This document shows positions 39,138 to 47,510 of a DNA stretch of 64,000 nucleotides, in pieces; the stretch's first letter is position 1; each line of letters begins with the position of its first letter. The notes beneath the pieces are model-generated. The model did not search any database and was not told the origin of the DNA. It saw only the letters and a list, made by a program, of their open reading frames with translations. Source of the DNA: Rhizobium sp. 16-488-2b. Its GTDB lineage: Bacteria > Pseudomonadota > Alphaproteobacteria > Rhizobiales > Rhizobiaceae. The stretch is from contig NZ_JAGHMF010000015.1 in NCBI RefSeq assembly GCF_017741815.1, positions 1-64,000 of the forward strand, in the 5' to 3' direction. The translations under genes and the position numbers were made by a program.

Positions 39138-40094
39138 ATGACTGCTCCCCATTCGCCCGCGCGCGGCGTTCTCATCGCGTTTGCCGCCTATGCCGTGTTC
39201 GCGTTCAGCGACGCTTCGATCAAGATCCTCCACGGCAGCATCCCGTCCTACGAGATCGCCTTCATGGGCGCCCTGTTCGGCACCGCCGCCCTGCCCTTCA
39301 TCAAGGCCAAGGAAGACTCTTGGCTGGATGTCGTTCGCTCGACCAACCGCACGCTGTGGCTCGTACGCTTCGTCTGCGGCGCGATCGGTGCGATCGCCTC
39401 GATCATCACCTTCACGCTGTTGCCGATGGCGGAAGCCTTCTGCCTGCTCTTCCTGCTGCCATCCTTCGTGACGATCCTGTCCGTGATCTTCCTCAAGGAA
39501 GATGTGCGCTGGCAGCGCTGGGCAGCCGTTATCGTCGGCTTCCTCGGCGTTCTGGTGGTGCTGCGCCCCGGCTTCCGCGAGCTCTCGGTCGGCCATCTCG
39601 CCGCAGCGATTGGCGGCCTGACGGCGGCGATCTCTATCGTTGTGCTCAGAAAGATGGGGCCGGCCGAAAAGCGCCTGTCGCTCTACGGCGCCGCACTGCT
39701 CGGCACCATCATCGTCAGCGGCATCCTGATGGCCTCGCAATTCGTCATGCCGACACCACGGCAGTGGCTGTTCATCGCAAGCTACGGCCTGCTCGGCGCA
39801 GCCGGCAACGTGCTCTTGATGACCGCAGCACGCATCGCGCCCGCCAACCTCGTCGCACCGCCGCAATACAGCCAGATGCTGTGGGCGATCGCCTTCGGCT
39901 ATCTGATCTTCGACGACGCGATCGACCTGCCGATGGCAGGCGGCATCTTGCTGATCATCTGCTCCGGCCTGCTAACGCTGGCGCGCGAACGCAAGCGCGG
40001 CACGCCGCTGCCGACATCCGTCGTCTCCTCAGACAGCCAGGCGCCGCTTGCTACCTCGGCCGCCGGCGAAAGCACGAACGCGCCGAAAGGCTGA
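39138..40094 (+). CDS. DMT-family (EamA) transporter
   Basis: A 318-residue membrane protein with two EamA repeats of five helices each, beginning ARGVLIAFAAYAVFAFSDASIKIL. Exporters of this group handle metabolites such as amino acids, purines or toxic small molecules; the substrate cannot be told. ATG at 39138 has no strong ribosome site; an in-frame ATG at 38997 would add 47 residues without membrane character. A good terminator follows. Confidence 0.85.
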   Translation: MTAPHSPARGVLIAFAAYAVFAFSDASIKILHGSIPSYEIAFMGALFGTAALPFIKAKEDSWLDVVRSTNRTLWLVRFVCGAIGAIASIITFTLLPMAEAFCLLFLLPSFVTILSVIFLKEDVRWQRWAAVIVGFLGVLVVLRPGFRELSVGHLAAAIGGLTAAISIVVLRKMGPAEKRLSLYGAALLGTIIVSGILMASQFVMPTPRQWLFIASYGLLGAAGNVLLMTAARIAPANLVAPPQYSQMLWAIAFGYLIFDDAIDLPMAGGILLIICSGLLTLARERKRGTPLPTSVVSSDSQAPLATSAAGESTNAPKG

Positions 40095-40132
40095 CCGGCA
40101 TCTGCCGCGGCCCAAACAATACCCCGAAACGA

Positions 40133-40174
40133 AAACCACCCCTGTCCGCGTCTCCACGCAGGCAGGGGTGGTTT
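40133..40174 (+). terminator. bidirectional terminator
   Basis: AAACCACCCCTG pairs with CAGGGGTGGTTT across an 18-base loop, between the DMT gene and the convergent secreted-protein gene. A/T runs on both sides suit both strands. Confidence 0.75.
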
Positions 40175-40201
40175 CATTTCAAACTATCGCAAACCGGCCT
40201 G

Positions 40202-40597
40202 TCAGCGCAGGACCGGGCAACCGCGAACGTTGCCGAATGTGATCTCGTCAGGCCCACGACGCGTGAAACCCTGCACGATCACCCGGCGCGGCGTGATATC
40301 GACCACACGCGCGCGGCGGAACCCGTAGTCCATCGCCTTGTCCTCAGCCAGACGCGGATCGCAACCACGCGGCCGGCCGCCATAATACGGTGGCGGCGGT
40401 GGGCGGCCATAAACCGGCGGCGGTGGCGGACGGCCATAGCCTGGAGGTGGCGGTGGGCGTCCGTAGCCCGGAGGCGGTGGCGGACGACCATCGTCTATAT
40501 AGATGTCCACCTGAGCGGAGGCCGGAACCGTAGCGCCGGCAAGCGTGCCGACGCCCAGTACCAGGGCAATCCCCGCCTTGGTCAGAAACTGCATCAT
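40202..40597 (-). CDS. secreted proline-rich repeat protein
   Basis: A 131-residue exported protein: signal peptide about 1-29 (ending VPASA), then four near copies of GRPPPPPGY, then a 55-residue globular end with KAMDYGFRRARVVDITPRRV and GNVRGCP. The last part is shared with the next gene upstream, so it is a real domain. GGAG lies before the ATG at 40597. The proline array probably extends through the periplasm or peptidoglycan. Function unknown. Confidence 0.8.
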   Translation of the reverse strand: MMQFLTKAGIALVLGVGTLAGATVPASAQVDIYIDDGRPPPPPGYGRPPPPPGYGRPPPPPVYGRPPPPPYYGGRPRGCDPRLAEDKAMDYGFRRARVVDITPRRVIVQGFTRRGPDEITFGNVRGCPVLR

Positions 40598-40772
40598 CGA
40601 AATCTCCATATCACGCGGTTGCGACCGCGCTCCTTTTTCGATTCTCTCGGCCGGTCGGAAGAACGGCCCTCCCGGATAAACGCATTGTTATGCGATTCGC
40701 ACAAAGCAGGCCGAAAATGGCGCGGCCAAGGCGATGCAGTTCCTATTGTGGCTAGATCCGACTATCAGCGGA

Positions 40773-41093
40773 TCAGCGACGAATCTCAGGGCAACCGCGA
40801 ACATTCGCGAAGAACATGCGGTCCCAATGGCCGCGATAGCCACGGCCGGAAACGACGACGCGACGCGGCGTGATATCGGTGACGCGCGCGTTGCGCAGGC
40901 CTGCATAACGGGCCTTTTCGACAGCCCGGATCGGCGAGCATGCGCGCGGCGGAGCGGGGCGGTGATACTGAATCTCAATGACCGATGCACGCTCGGGGCT
41001 GGCGGCTGACGCAACCGAGAACGTCGCGGGAATGGACGCAATTGCAAGGATGGCGGCGAACGAAGCTTTGGCGATAAAATGGGTCATGTTCAT
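40773..41093 (-). CDS. secreted protein, paralogue of the proline-rich protein
   Basis: A 106-residue exported protein with a signal peptide (about 1-30) and the same C-terminal domain as the gene at 40202: RYAGLRNARVTDITPRRVVVSG and FANVRGCPEI. It lacks the proline array. Two cysteines (in RACSPI and RGCP) are kept in both paralogues and may form a disulfide. The tandem copies point to a local duplication in which one copy gained the repeats. Confidence 0.8.
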   Translation of the reverse strand: MNMTHFIAKASFAAILAIASIPATFSVASAASPERASVIEIQYHRPAPPRACSPIRAVEKARYAGLRNARVTDITPRRVVVSGRGYRGHWDRMFFANVRGCPEIRR

Positions 41094-41188
41094 GCTTTCA
41101 TTGGTTATCGATGGTCTCCCTTGCGGGATTGGACAAACGATAAACGTCTGAAAATGAACGATGTTCGAACCGGTCGTTCACATTTGGT

Positions 41189-41611
41189 TCAGTTGCCAAG
41201 GTGCAGCACGACCTCGCGCCGGTGCGGACTTTCGCGGTGTTCGAACAGATAAATCCCCTGCCAGGTGCCAAGAACAAGCCGCCCGTCCATGACGGGAATG
41301 CCGATCGAAACCTGCGTCAACGCCGCCTTGATATGGGCGGGCATGTCATCCGGCCCCTCCATCGTATGAATGATCCAGCGCATCGACGGATCGGACGATG
41401 GCGGCACGAGGCGGCGAAAGAATCCGTTGAGATCGGTGCGCACATCCGGGTCCGCATTCTCCTGGATTAGCAGCGAACAGGAGGTGTGCCGCACGAAAAC
41501 GGTGAGCAACCCGGATTCGACATCTGCGGAATGCACGAAGGCAGCGATCTGATCGGTAAACTCATAAAGGCCCTGCCCGCAGGTCTGCAGGCTTAGAATC
41601 TTTTGTTGCAT
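41189..41611 (-). CDS. YjbQ/UPF0047 family protein
   Basis: A 140-residue protein of the family once called UPF0047 (secondary thiamine-phosphate synthase activity reported for YjbQ). VRHTSCSLLIQENADPDVR, HTMEGPDDMPAHIKAAL and LGTWQGIYLFEHR are signature blocks with the conserved His residues. GGAGGTGCTGCC sets the start at 41611. It is cytoplasmic and its true role is open. Confidence 0.88.
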   Translation of the reverse strand: MQQKILSLQTCGQGLYEFTDQIAAFVHSADVESGLLTVFVRHTSCSLLIQENADPDVRTDLNGFFRRLVPPSSDPSMRWIIHTMEGPDDMPAHIKAALTQVSIGIPVMDGRLVLGTWQGIYLFEHRESPHRREVVLHLGN

Positions 41612-41691
41612 GGCAGCACCTCCGGACAATGAAACTCCGCCCAGAGGTCGCGCACACCCACCGTCATGTCAATGCCGGTGATCGGTTCGTG

Positions 41692-42045
41692 TCAAAGCCA
41701 AAGCAGCGGAACGAAGCCGCCGTAGATCATCCGCTTGCCATCGAAGATATCAAGGCATTCGGTGACTTGCAGTTCAGGATCCGCCATGACCTTCGCATTA
41801 ATCTCATCGCGCTGCTCGCGTGAATCATAAGTGATCCACGAGAACACCACGACTTCGTCATCGGTTGCCTGAACCGCACGCGGAAACGACGTCAACTCGC
41901 CATAGGGCACGTCGTCCGCGACGCATTCGACATAGTCCTTGGCGCCATGTGACTTCCAGACAGCGCCGGCCTTGGCCGAAAGCGCCTTGTATGCCTCGAT
42001 ATTCTTCTTCGGCACGGCAACGATAAAACCGTCGACATAGGACAT
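41692..42045 (-). CDS. DUF1428 family protein
   Basis: A 117-residue protein opening MSYVDGFIVAVPKKNIEAYKAL and ending GKRMIYGGF, the DUF1428 pattern (dimeric alpha-beta barrel). GGGAGAAGAATC precedes the ATG. Function not known. It is followed by yjbQ on the same strand. Confidence 0.88.
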   Translation of the reverse strand: MSYVDGFIVAVPKKNIEAYKALSAKAGAVWKSHGAKDYVECVADDVPYGELTSFPRAVQATDDEVVVFSWITYDSREQRDEINAKVMADPELQVTECLDIFDGKRMIYGGFVPLLWL

Positions 42046-42170
42046 GATTCTTCTCCCTTGAAGGTTGGTATCGCTTCAAGGACGAACGAGGCGCACCCGA
42101 ACCGACACCTCTTTCAAAATAGGCGCCGTGCCTGCTGGACAAGATGTCGGGCGCGCCGAGGAGAATCGAG

Positions 42171-43136
42171 TTACGCTGCGCCCGCGCGATCGCCCTCGAT
42201 GGCAACGTTGAACGTCCGGAAGCGCTCGACGAGGAAGTCGACGAGGGTGCGCACTGCCGTCGGCAGGCCGCGCGATGCCGTAAACACCAGATAGATGGTC
42301 GCCTGCGACATTTGATAGTCAGGCAGCAGGCGGACCAGCGTTCCGTGCCGCAGGCCCTCGGCGCAAACGATATCTGGAAGCAGGCCGACGCCCACGCCAG
42401 CATGGATGGCTTCCAGAACGGCAGGCACGCTGCGACAGCTCATGCGCGGCCGATGCTCGTGCCTGTGAAGCGCGCCATCCGGACCGGTGAAATCCCAGAC
42501 GTCCACCTCGCGCCATTCGGCCATGCCGCCGGTGAACGAGACGGTCGGCACGCCATCCAGCGATTCGATACCCTCCCCCTTGGGCAGCCGCGCCGCCATG
42601 TCTTTGTTGGCGACAAGGATGAGATCGACCTTGCTCAAGACACGCATGGTCAACTCGGCGTCGGTCTCTTCCGTCAGTTGAGCTCGGATCGCGAGATCAA
42701 GCCGGTCGTTGATAATGTCGACGCGCTGGTCGGTGGCAAGAATTTGCAGCTGGATTTTCGGGTGAAGCAGCAGGAAGTCGGGAAAGATTGCGCCGAGCGA
42801 TCCTTCAAGCAGCCCCGTGGGCACGCTCAGTCTTATGGTTCCCTGGGGTTCGCCGTTGGCATCGGCAACAGCTTTCGTGGCGCGTTCCGCCTCTCGGAGC
42901 ATATTCTCGCAGTAAACATATAGTGATTGGCCGATCTCGGTCACACGGAACCGGTGTACCGTCCTTTCGATCAATCTGACACCCAGCCGATCCTCAAGGG
43001 CGTTTATATGCCTGCTCAGTTTCGACTTCGGCAAACCCAGTACGCGCCCGGCGGCAGAGAAGCCACCATAACGGACAACCGCTGCAAAATAGGCGTAATC
43101 GTTCATGTCCGGGAAAATCGTTTCAGTCGCCGGCAT
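42171..43136 (-). CDS. LysR-family transcriptional regulator
   Basis: A 321-residue LysR protein: winged HTH at residues about 12-70 (FAAVVRYGGFSAAGRVLGLPKSKLSRHINALE), then a two-lobed effector domain. The HTH form and RVSVPTGLL-like start of the effector domain place it in the large group of quinone/aromatic or stress regulators; no target is evident. GGAATAACTA precedes the ATG at 43136. A 16-bp palindrome lies 95 bases upstream. Confidence 0.88.
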   Translation of the reverse strand: MPATETIFPDMNDYAYFAAVVRYGGFSAAGRVLGLPKSKLSRHINALEDRLGVRLIERTVHRFRVTEIGQSLYVYCENMLREAERATKAVADANGEPQGTIRLSVPTGLLEGSLGAIFPDFLLLHPKIQLQILATDQRVDIINDRLDLAIRAQLTEETDAELTMRVLSKVDLILVANKDMAARLPKGEGIESLDGVPTVSFTGGMAEWREVDVWDFTGPDGALHRHEHRPRMSCRSVPAVLEAIHAGVGVGLLPDIVCAEGLRHGTLVRLLPDYQMSQATIYLVFTASRGLPTAVRTLVDFLVERFRTFNVAIEGDRAGAA

Positions 43137-43231
43137 TAGTTATTCCTTTTGCAACGGGATGCTAAAATGCTTCCTTGCGCTGTCGCTTACGCCCCTTGAT
43201 GGAAGATGCCAACTCCCGTGTGAAAACTTTC

Positions 43232-43247
43232 GTTCCAAATTTGGAAC
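43232..43247. promoter_or_regulatory. palindrome upstream of the LysR gene
   Basis: GTTCCAAATTTGGAAC, a perfect 16-base palindrome, followed by one more GTTCCAA half at 43253. This is a likely operator, probably for LysR autoregulation. Confidence 0.55.
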
Positions 43248-43426
43248 ATAGCGTTCCAATGCCCCCACTTCATTTTGCTGCGGCGCGACATTATCTCGCC
43301 GACATGGCCGCGGATGTATCTGCGTCGCGGCGTTGTCGTGCCCTTTGCGGCAATCGAAATAGCGCCGATATTATGTTGCTCCGCAGCTGCCGGGGCGTCG
43401 CGTCTATTTGCCTAAGTATTTGATAT

Positions 43427-43444
43427 TGTGGCATATTCGCCACA
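43427..43444. promoter_or_regulatory. inverted repeat upstream of ropA
   Basis: TGTGGC ATATTC GCCACA, six matched bases each side, 187 bases before the ropA start. A candidate binding site for a porin regulator. Confidence 0.45.
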
Positions 43445-43630
43445 TTTCAGACCTAACAAGTTTCACAAACAACGATTTCGCTGTCATCCGAATTGATAGA
43501 TTTACTGAAGGATGAGAGAAGACCGTCAGCGGTTCGCTGATCCGCGCGCCGAAAGGCTGTTTACCGGAACGGTTGCCTATCACCTCCCGGTGTGTGGCGG
43601 CGGTCTCTTCTAAAAGGAAATGGATTTCAA

Positions 43631-44659
43631 ATGAACATTCGGATGGTTATGCTGACGTCCGCAGCAGCTCTCGCTGCCGCCGCGTCCCCCGTCTTCGCTG
43701 CCGACGCCATCGTCGCAGCTGAGCCTGAAGCAGTAGAATACGTTCGCGTCTGTGACGCTTACGGCACCGGCTACTTCTACATCCCGGGCACCGAAACCTG
43801 CCTCAAGGTCGGCGGTTACCTGCGTTTTGAAGTATACGGCGGCCCGAACCAGAAGGGTTCGTCTGACTGGAACGCTCGTACGCGCGCTCAGGTTTCGTTC
43901 ACCGCAAAGAGCGATACCGAGTACGGCCCCCTCACCGGCGTTATCGTTCTGCGTAACAACGGCGACAACACGTCCACGACCTCGACGCTCGACTCCGCCT
44001 ACATCGACATCGCCGGCCTGCGCGCCGGTCTGTTCTACAGCTGGTGGGATGACGATTTGAGCGGCGAGCCGGACGTTCTGTCCAGCTTCGAAACTCTGCA
44101 CAACTCCATTCGTTACCAGTACGAATCCGGCGACTTCTACGCTGGCGTTTCGATCGACGAACTGGAAGACGGCTACTACAAGACCGGCGAAGGCTCGAAC
44201 AACTTCGGCGTTGGCGCAGCAGTTGGCGGCAAGTTTGGCGCCATCAGCTACCAGGTTATCGGCAGCTATGACTCCGACAACGAAGAAGGCGCCATCCGTG
44301 GTATGCTCTTCGCTGACATCGGTCCTGGCACGCTCGGCCTGGCTGCAGTTTATGCAACTGGCCCGAACTCCTACTACTCGCAGTCTGAGTGGACCGTTGC
44401 TGCTGAATACGCAGCAAAGATCACCGACAAGTGGACCATCACCCCGATGGCTCAATACTTCGGCAACTACGTTTCCGACATGGACAACGGCGCTATCCCG
44501 TCGTCGTTCGACGGTCTCGGCGACGCTTGGAAGGTCGGCGTAACCGTTGACTACCAGATCGTAGACAACCTCTACGCCAAGGCAACCGTCGACTACACCG
44601 ACGTTGACCACGAAGACAGCGTAACCAAGGGCTTCTTCCGCCTGCAGCGCGCTTTCTAA
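43631..44659 (+). CDS. ropA: outer-membrane porin RopA
   Basis: A 342-residue porin of the rhizobial Porin_2 family. Signal peptide 1-23 (ending SPVFAA), then CDAYGTGYFYIPGTETCLKVGGYLRFEVYG, with the two cysteines near the N-terminus that mark RopA/Omp2 porins, alternating beta strands, and a C-terminal aromatic end (RLQRAF). ATG at 43631. Its codon choice differs from neighbours (more GTT, GCT, CGT), as in very highly expressed genes. A strong terminator follows. It is a trimeric general pore and a known phage and surface antigen. Confidence 0.95.
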   Translation: MNIRMVMLTSAAALAAAASPVFAADAIVAAEPEAVEYVRVCDAYGTGYFYIPGTETCLKVGGYLRFEVYGGPNQKGSSDWNARTRAQVSFTAKSDTEYGPLTGVIVLRNNGDNTSTTSTLDSAYIDIAGLRAGLFYSWWDDDLSGEPDVLSSFETLHNSIRYQYESGDFYAGVSIDELEDGYYKTGEGSNNFGVGAAVGGKFGAISYQVIGSYDSDNEEGAIRGMLFADIGPGTLGLAAVYATGPNSYYSQSEWTVAAEYAAKITDKWTITPMAQYFGNYVSDMDNGAIPSSFDGLGDAWKVGVTVDYQIVDNLYAKATVDYTDVDHEDSVTKGFFRLQRAF

Positions 44660-44669
44660 TCTGACTATC

Positions 44670-44699
44670 GGCGCCCCGGTCCAGACCGGGGCGCCTTTC
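44670..44699 (+). terminator. terminator of ropA
   Basis: GGCGCCCCGGTC pairs fully with GACCGGGGCGCC around a tiny loop, then TTTCA. It starts 11 bases after the ropA stop. Confidence 0.9.
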
Positions 44700-44852
44700 A
44701 CAAGTTTGCCTTTTCTGATCCGATTGACCTCCGATCAGTTACGGGGATTGGTCCGGTTTCCCTGCCGGACCATCCTTGGAATTTCGAGACAGGTTTGCAG
44801 CGACCGATCGCCGAACCCAGCTCTCCGTCAAGCCGTCGGCGTCTCGCCTCCT

Positions 44853-45233
44853 CTAGACCGGCAGTTTCTCGATCGAATCGACACGATCGGGGTAGAAGGC
44901 AAGATGGCCCTTGATCTCGCAGACGGCATCCGAGGGATCTTCATAGCTCCAGATTGCGTTCTCCGAACGCTTCCCATCCGACGTGATGCTGTAATAAGAC
45001 GCCTCCCCCTTGTAGGGGCAAAAGCTCTTGTGCGTGCTGCGGGTCAGCAACGCCATGTCCACATCAATGCGAGGGATATAGAAGACGGCGGGATAGCTGG
45101 CCTCGTTGAGGGTCAACGCCTTGCGGCTATCGGCGACCACATGACCGTTCCATGTGACCACCACACGCTTCGGATTGGGCGCAATCGTAATCGGATGATC
45201 CGGGCCGGGTATCTTCATCGCTTGACTGGACAT
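44853..45233 (-). CDS. DUF427 family protein
   Basis: A 126-residue protein with the DUF427 blocks KRVVVTWNGHVVADS, PAVFYIPRIDVDMALL and the CPYKGEASYYSI motif, followed by WSYEDPSDAV. GGGAG before the ATG at 45233 sets the start. Biochemical role unknown. Confidence 0.9.
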   Translation of the reverse strand: MSSQAMKIPGPDHPITIAPNPKRVVVTWNGHVVADSRKALTLNEASYPAVFYIPRIDVDMALLTRSTHKSFCPYKGEASYYSITSDGKRSENAIWSYEDPSDAVCEIKGHLAFYPDRVDSIEKLPV

Positions 45234-45356
45234 CGGCAACTCCCTGGATGCTCATGACATCGATATGGGGAGCGCCGCGCTCATTTGCAGGCAAGACGGC
45301 ATAACGATGCGGTGATAGAAACGCGCAGACGCCTTTGATCAGCCTGAATCAACCCG

Positions 45357-46130
45357 TCAGAAGAACTCGTCAAGCATCTGATATCGCAGCATTTTGCCAG
45401 TATCCAACGACACGATGCCATAGTAGCGGCAAAACGCTGCAACGAACGCCTCACCGAAATTCGCAGCAATGCTGCGGCAGGCGAGCGCAATATCCTGGTA
45501 GCGATCCGCGACACCGAGGCGACCGCAATCGATATAGCCGGTGAAGACATCGCCCGATGCCACGAAGTTCGGCAGGCAGGCGTCACCATGGGTGACGACC
45601 AGATCTTCCTCGCCAGCAGGCATCTGGCAAAGCTCCGAATAGAGATCGGCCGCGCTGCGCCCAAGCCGCGTCTCGTCAAAATCCTCTTCATCGACCAGCC
45701 CGGCACGCATGCGCCGCTCGGCGACGGCCAGCCGCTTCGACCAACGGTGATCGAAGGGGCACGAGGCAATGTCGAGAGAATGAAGCGCGCGTAACGCGGA
45801 GGCCAGCATGACCACCCGCGCCTCGGCATCAATAGCCGAATCCGACGCGAGATCGCGGCCCGGCAGGGCGCTCATCAGCAGCCAATCATAGTCGTCGTCA
45901 GTGCTGAAAGCGACAACCTCGGGACACGGCAGCACCTGGCCTGACAGCCATCGCAAGCGCGCCACCTCATCCGCCAACTCGCCATAGGCACTCCGCGCCT
46001 CGCGCTTGAGATAGAGCGCAGGCGCACCTTCACGCTCCAGGCGAAACACTTCGGAGGGAGAGCGCCCCACGGGATCACGATCCCAGGAATAGCCCGCGAT
46101 AAAGCTGTCCAATGCAACGGGATGAGCCAA
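45357..46130 (-). CDS. APH(3')-like aminoglycoside phosphotransferase
   Basis: A 257-residue kinase-like protein. VVTHGDACLPNFV (catalytic D183, N188) and GYIDCGRLGVADRYQDIALACRSI (metal D201) are the exact signatures of the APH(3') class that phosphorylates kanamycin and neomycin; the size is normal. ATP-binding lysine is in LYLKREAR. It has the base composition of its neighbours and no IS or integron, so it looks like a resident chromosomal gene rather than a recent gain. Whether it gives resistance is untested. Confidence 0.88.
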   Translation of the reverse strand: MAHPVALDSFIAGYSWDRDPVGRSPSEVFRLEREGAPALYLKREARSAYGELADEVARLRWLSGQVLPCPEVVAFSTDDDYDWLLMSALPGRDLASDSAIDAEARVVMLASALRALHSLDIASCPFDHRWSKRLAVAERRMRAGLVDEEDFDETRLGRSAADLYSELCQMPAGEEDLVVTHGDACLPNFVASGDVFTGYIDCGRLGVADRYQDIALACRSIAANFGEAFVAAFCRYYGIVSLDTGKMLRYQMLDEFF

Positions 46131-46176
46131 GCAAGGCCTCAGGCAGTTGTGCCCGCCTCGATCGAGGCTGCGGCGA

Positions 46177-46338
46177 TCAGTGCAATGTTTCAGGCTGCAT
46201 TTCGCCGTGGAGGATGGAAAGCGCGTCTTCGAGCGCGGATACCAGCATGTCGGTCAACTCGTCGCCACGGCTTTCGATGATCGCTACCTTGGTGGCTTCG
46301 TCCTGCTGTTCGAAAAAGCGCTCGATTTCGTTCGACAT
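46177..46338 (-). CDS. 53-residue conserved-looking small protein
   Basis: A small acidic helical protein starting MSNEIERFFEQQDEATKVAI with ATG at 46338 after GAGGGGACAATGAC. It ends with LHGEMQPETLH. The codon bias is that of real genes and no frame on the other strand competes. No family known. It is downstream of ampR on the same strand, 173 bases away. Confidence 0.6.
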   Translation of the reverse strand: MSNEIERFFEQQDEATKVAIIESRGDELTDMLVSALEDALSILHGEMQPETLH

Positions 46339-46511
46339 GTCATTGTCCCCTCTTGTGCCGCTAACATCCGGCGATGGGACAAAGCTAGGCGGTCATGCTT
46401 GTGTCGGACTGGAGCGGAGAATGATTAACGATTCCGTTTCACTTCGACACAGCCAACTTAGCGCATTTCGAAAACGCTTCCAGACCGTTCAGCAAAACTT
46501 CTGTTATTTCC

Positions 46512-47405
46512 CTAACATCCTGCCTCATCACTTTGTTCAATCATCGAGGTCATCCAAGTCGAAAACGCCTCCATCGCGGGCGTCACGGGGCGTGAATGCA
46601 GCCGCGTCAGCCAGTAGCTCCCCATCGACACAGTGATCGCGAATGGCTGCGCCACCAGACCCGACGTCAGCTGGCGCTCGAACATCTTCGGCGGAGCAAG
46701 CCCGACGCCGATCCCCTGCTGGATCGCCTCCATCATCGCCAGTGAGGTGTCGAAGACGATGCTCTTCTGCATCGGCCCCGGATGTGAAACGCCGGCAGCC
46801 TCGAACCACCGCGTCCACTCGTCCGGCCGATAGGAGCGCAGGAGCGTCTCCCCCATGAGATCCTCCGGTCGCTTCAGCCCTTCCGCGAGATCGGGCCGGC
46901 AGAGAACAGACAGCGGCGCCTCGAAGAGCCGCGTCGCCTCCGTCGCGTGCCACGCCCCACCGCCGAAGCGGATGGCGAGATCGAGCCCTTCGGCGGCCAA
47001 GTCGACCCGGTTGTTATTGGTGGAAAGCCTGAGGTCGACATAGGGATAGCGCTCCTGAAACGACGGCAGGCGTGGCAGCAGCCAGCCAACCGCGAAGGTA
47101 CCGACCGCGCCGACCGTCAGCACCTCGCGCACATGCCCGTCGCGCAACCGCTCGACAGCATCAGCCATGCGATCGAAGCTGTCGCGCAAAACCGGCAGCA
47201 GACTGTCACCCTCCGCCGTGATCATCAGCCCGCGCGGCAGCCGCCGAAACAACGTCACGCCGAGTTGCGCCTCAAGAGCGATCACCTGATGGCTGACGGC
47301 CGCCTGCGTGACGTTGAGCTCTATCGCCGCCTTGGTGAAGCTCAAATGCCGCGCAGACGCCTCGAAAGCCCGGAAGGCGTTCAGCGGAAGATATGGCCGA
47401 ACCAT
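46512..47405 (-). CDS. ampR: AmpR, LysR-type regulator of beta-lactamase
   Basis: A 297-residue LysR protein with the AmpR signature: YLPLNAFRAFEASARHLSFTKAAIELNVTQAAVSHQV, SLLPVLRDSFDRMAD, and STNNNRVDLAAEGLDLAIRFGGGAWHATEA in the effector domain. It is divergent from a class D beta-lactamase gene, 105 bases apart, the classic layout. AmpR responds to muropeptides released when cell-wall synthesis is blocked. Most ampR genes pair with class C or A enzymes, so class D is less common. Confidence 0.92.
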   Translation of the reverse strand: MVRPYLPLNAFRAFEASARHLSFTKAAIELNVTQAAVSHQVIALEAQLGVTLFRRLPRGLMITAEGDSLLPVLRDSFDRMADAVERLRDGHVREVLTVGAVGTFAVGWLLPRLPSFQERYPYVDLRLSTNNNRVDLAAEGLDLAIRFGGGAWHATEATRLFEAPLSVLCRPDLAEGLKRPEDLMGETLLRSYRPDEWTRWFEAAGVSHPGPMQKSIVFDTSLAMMEAIQQGIGVGLAPPKMFERQLTSGLVAQPFAITVSMGSYWLTRLHSRPVTPAMEAFSTWMTSMIEQSDEAGC

Positions 47406-47510
47406 GTTGAAGCCCCAATTTTTCTAATGGCTTCATCTAGTATTGGTCCTTTGTCGCGGGGTCAAACGACTGGTAGCTATCTACGAAAGCCACCAAGAAA
47501 GGGCCATTCC
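47406..47510. promoter_or_regulatory. ampR-bla divergent promoter region
   Basis: A 105-base gap. TCTAATGGCTTCATCTAGTA near 47425-47445 and flanking CCAAT/ATTGG are the best LysR-type site candidates, close to the ampR start as expected. No exact AmpR consensus was matched. Confidence 0.4.

Larger units (their letters stand above)
43137..43630. other. LysR-ropA divergent control region
   Basis: About 490 bases without a gene, between the LysR start and the ropA start. It holds two palindromes (43232 and 43427). A long leader for ropA is likely. Nothing else is seen. Confidence 0.5.
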
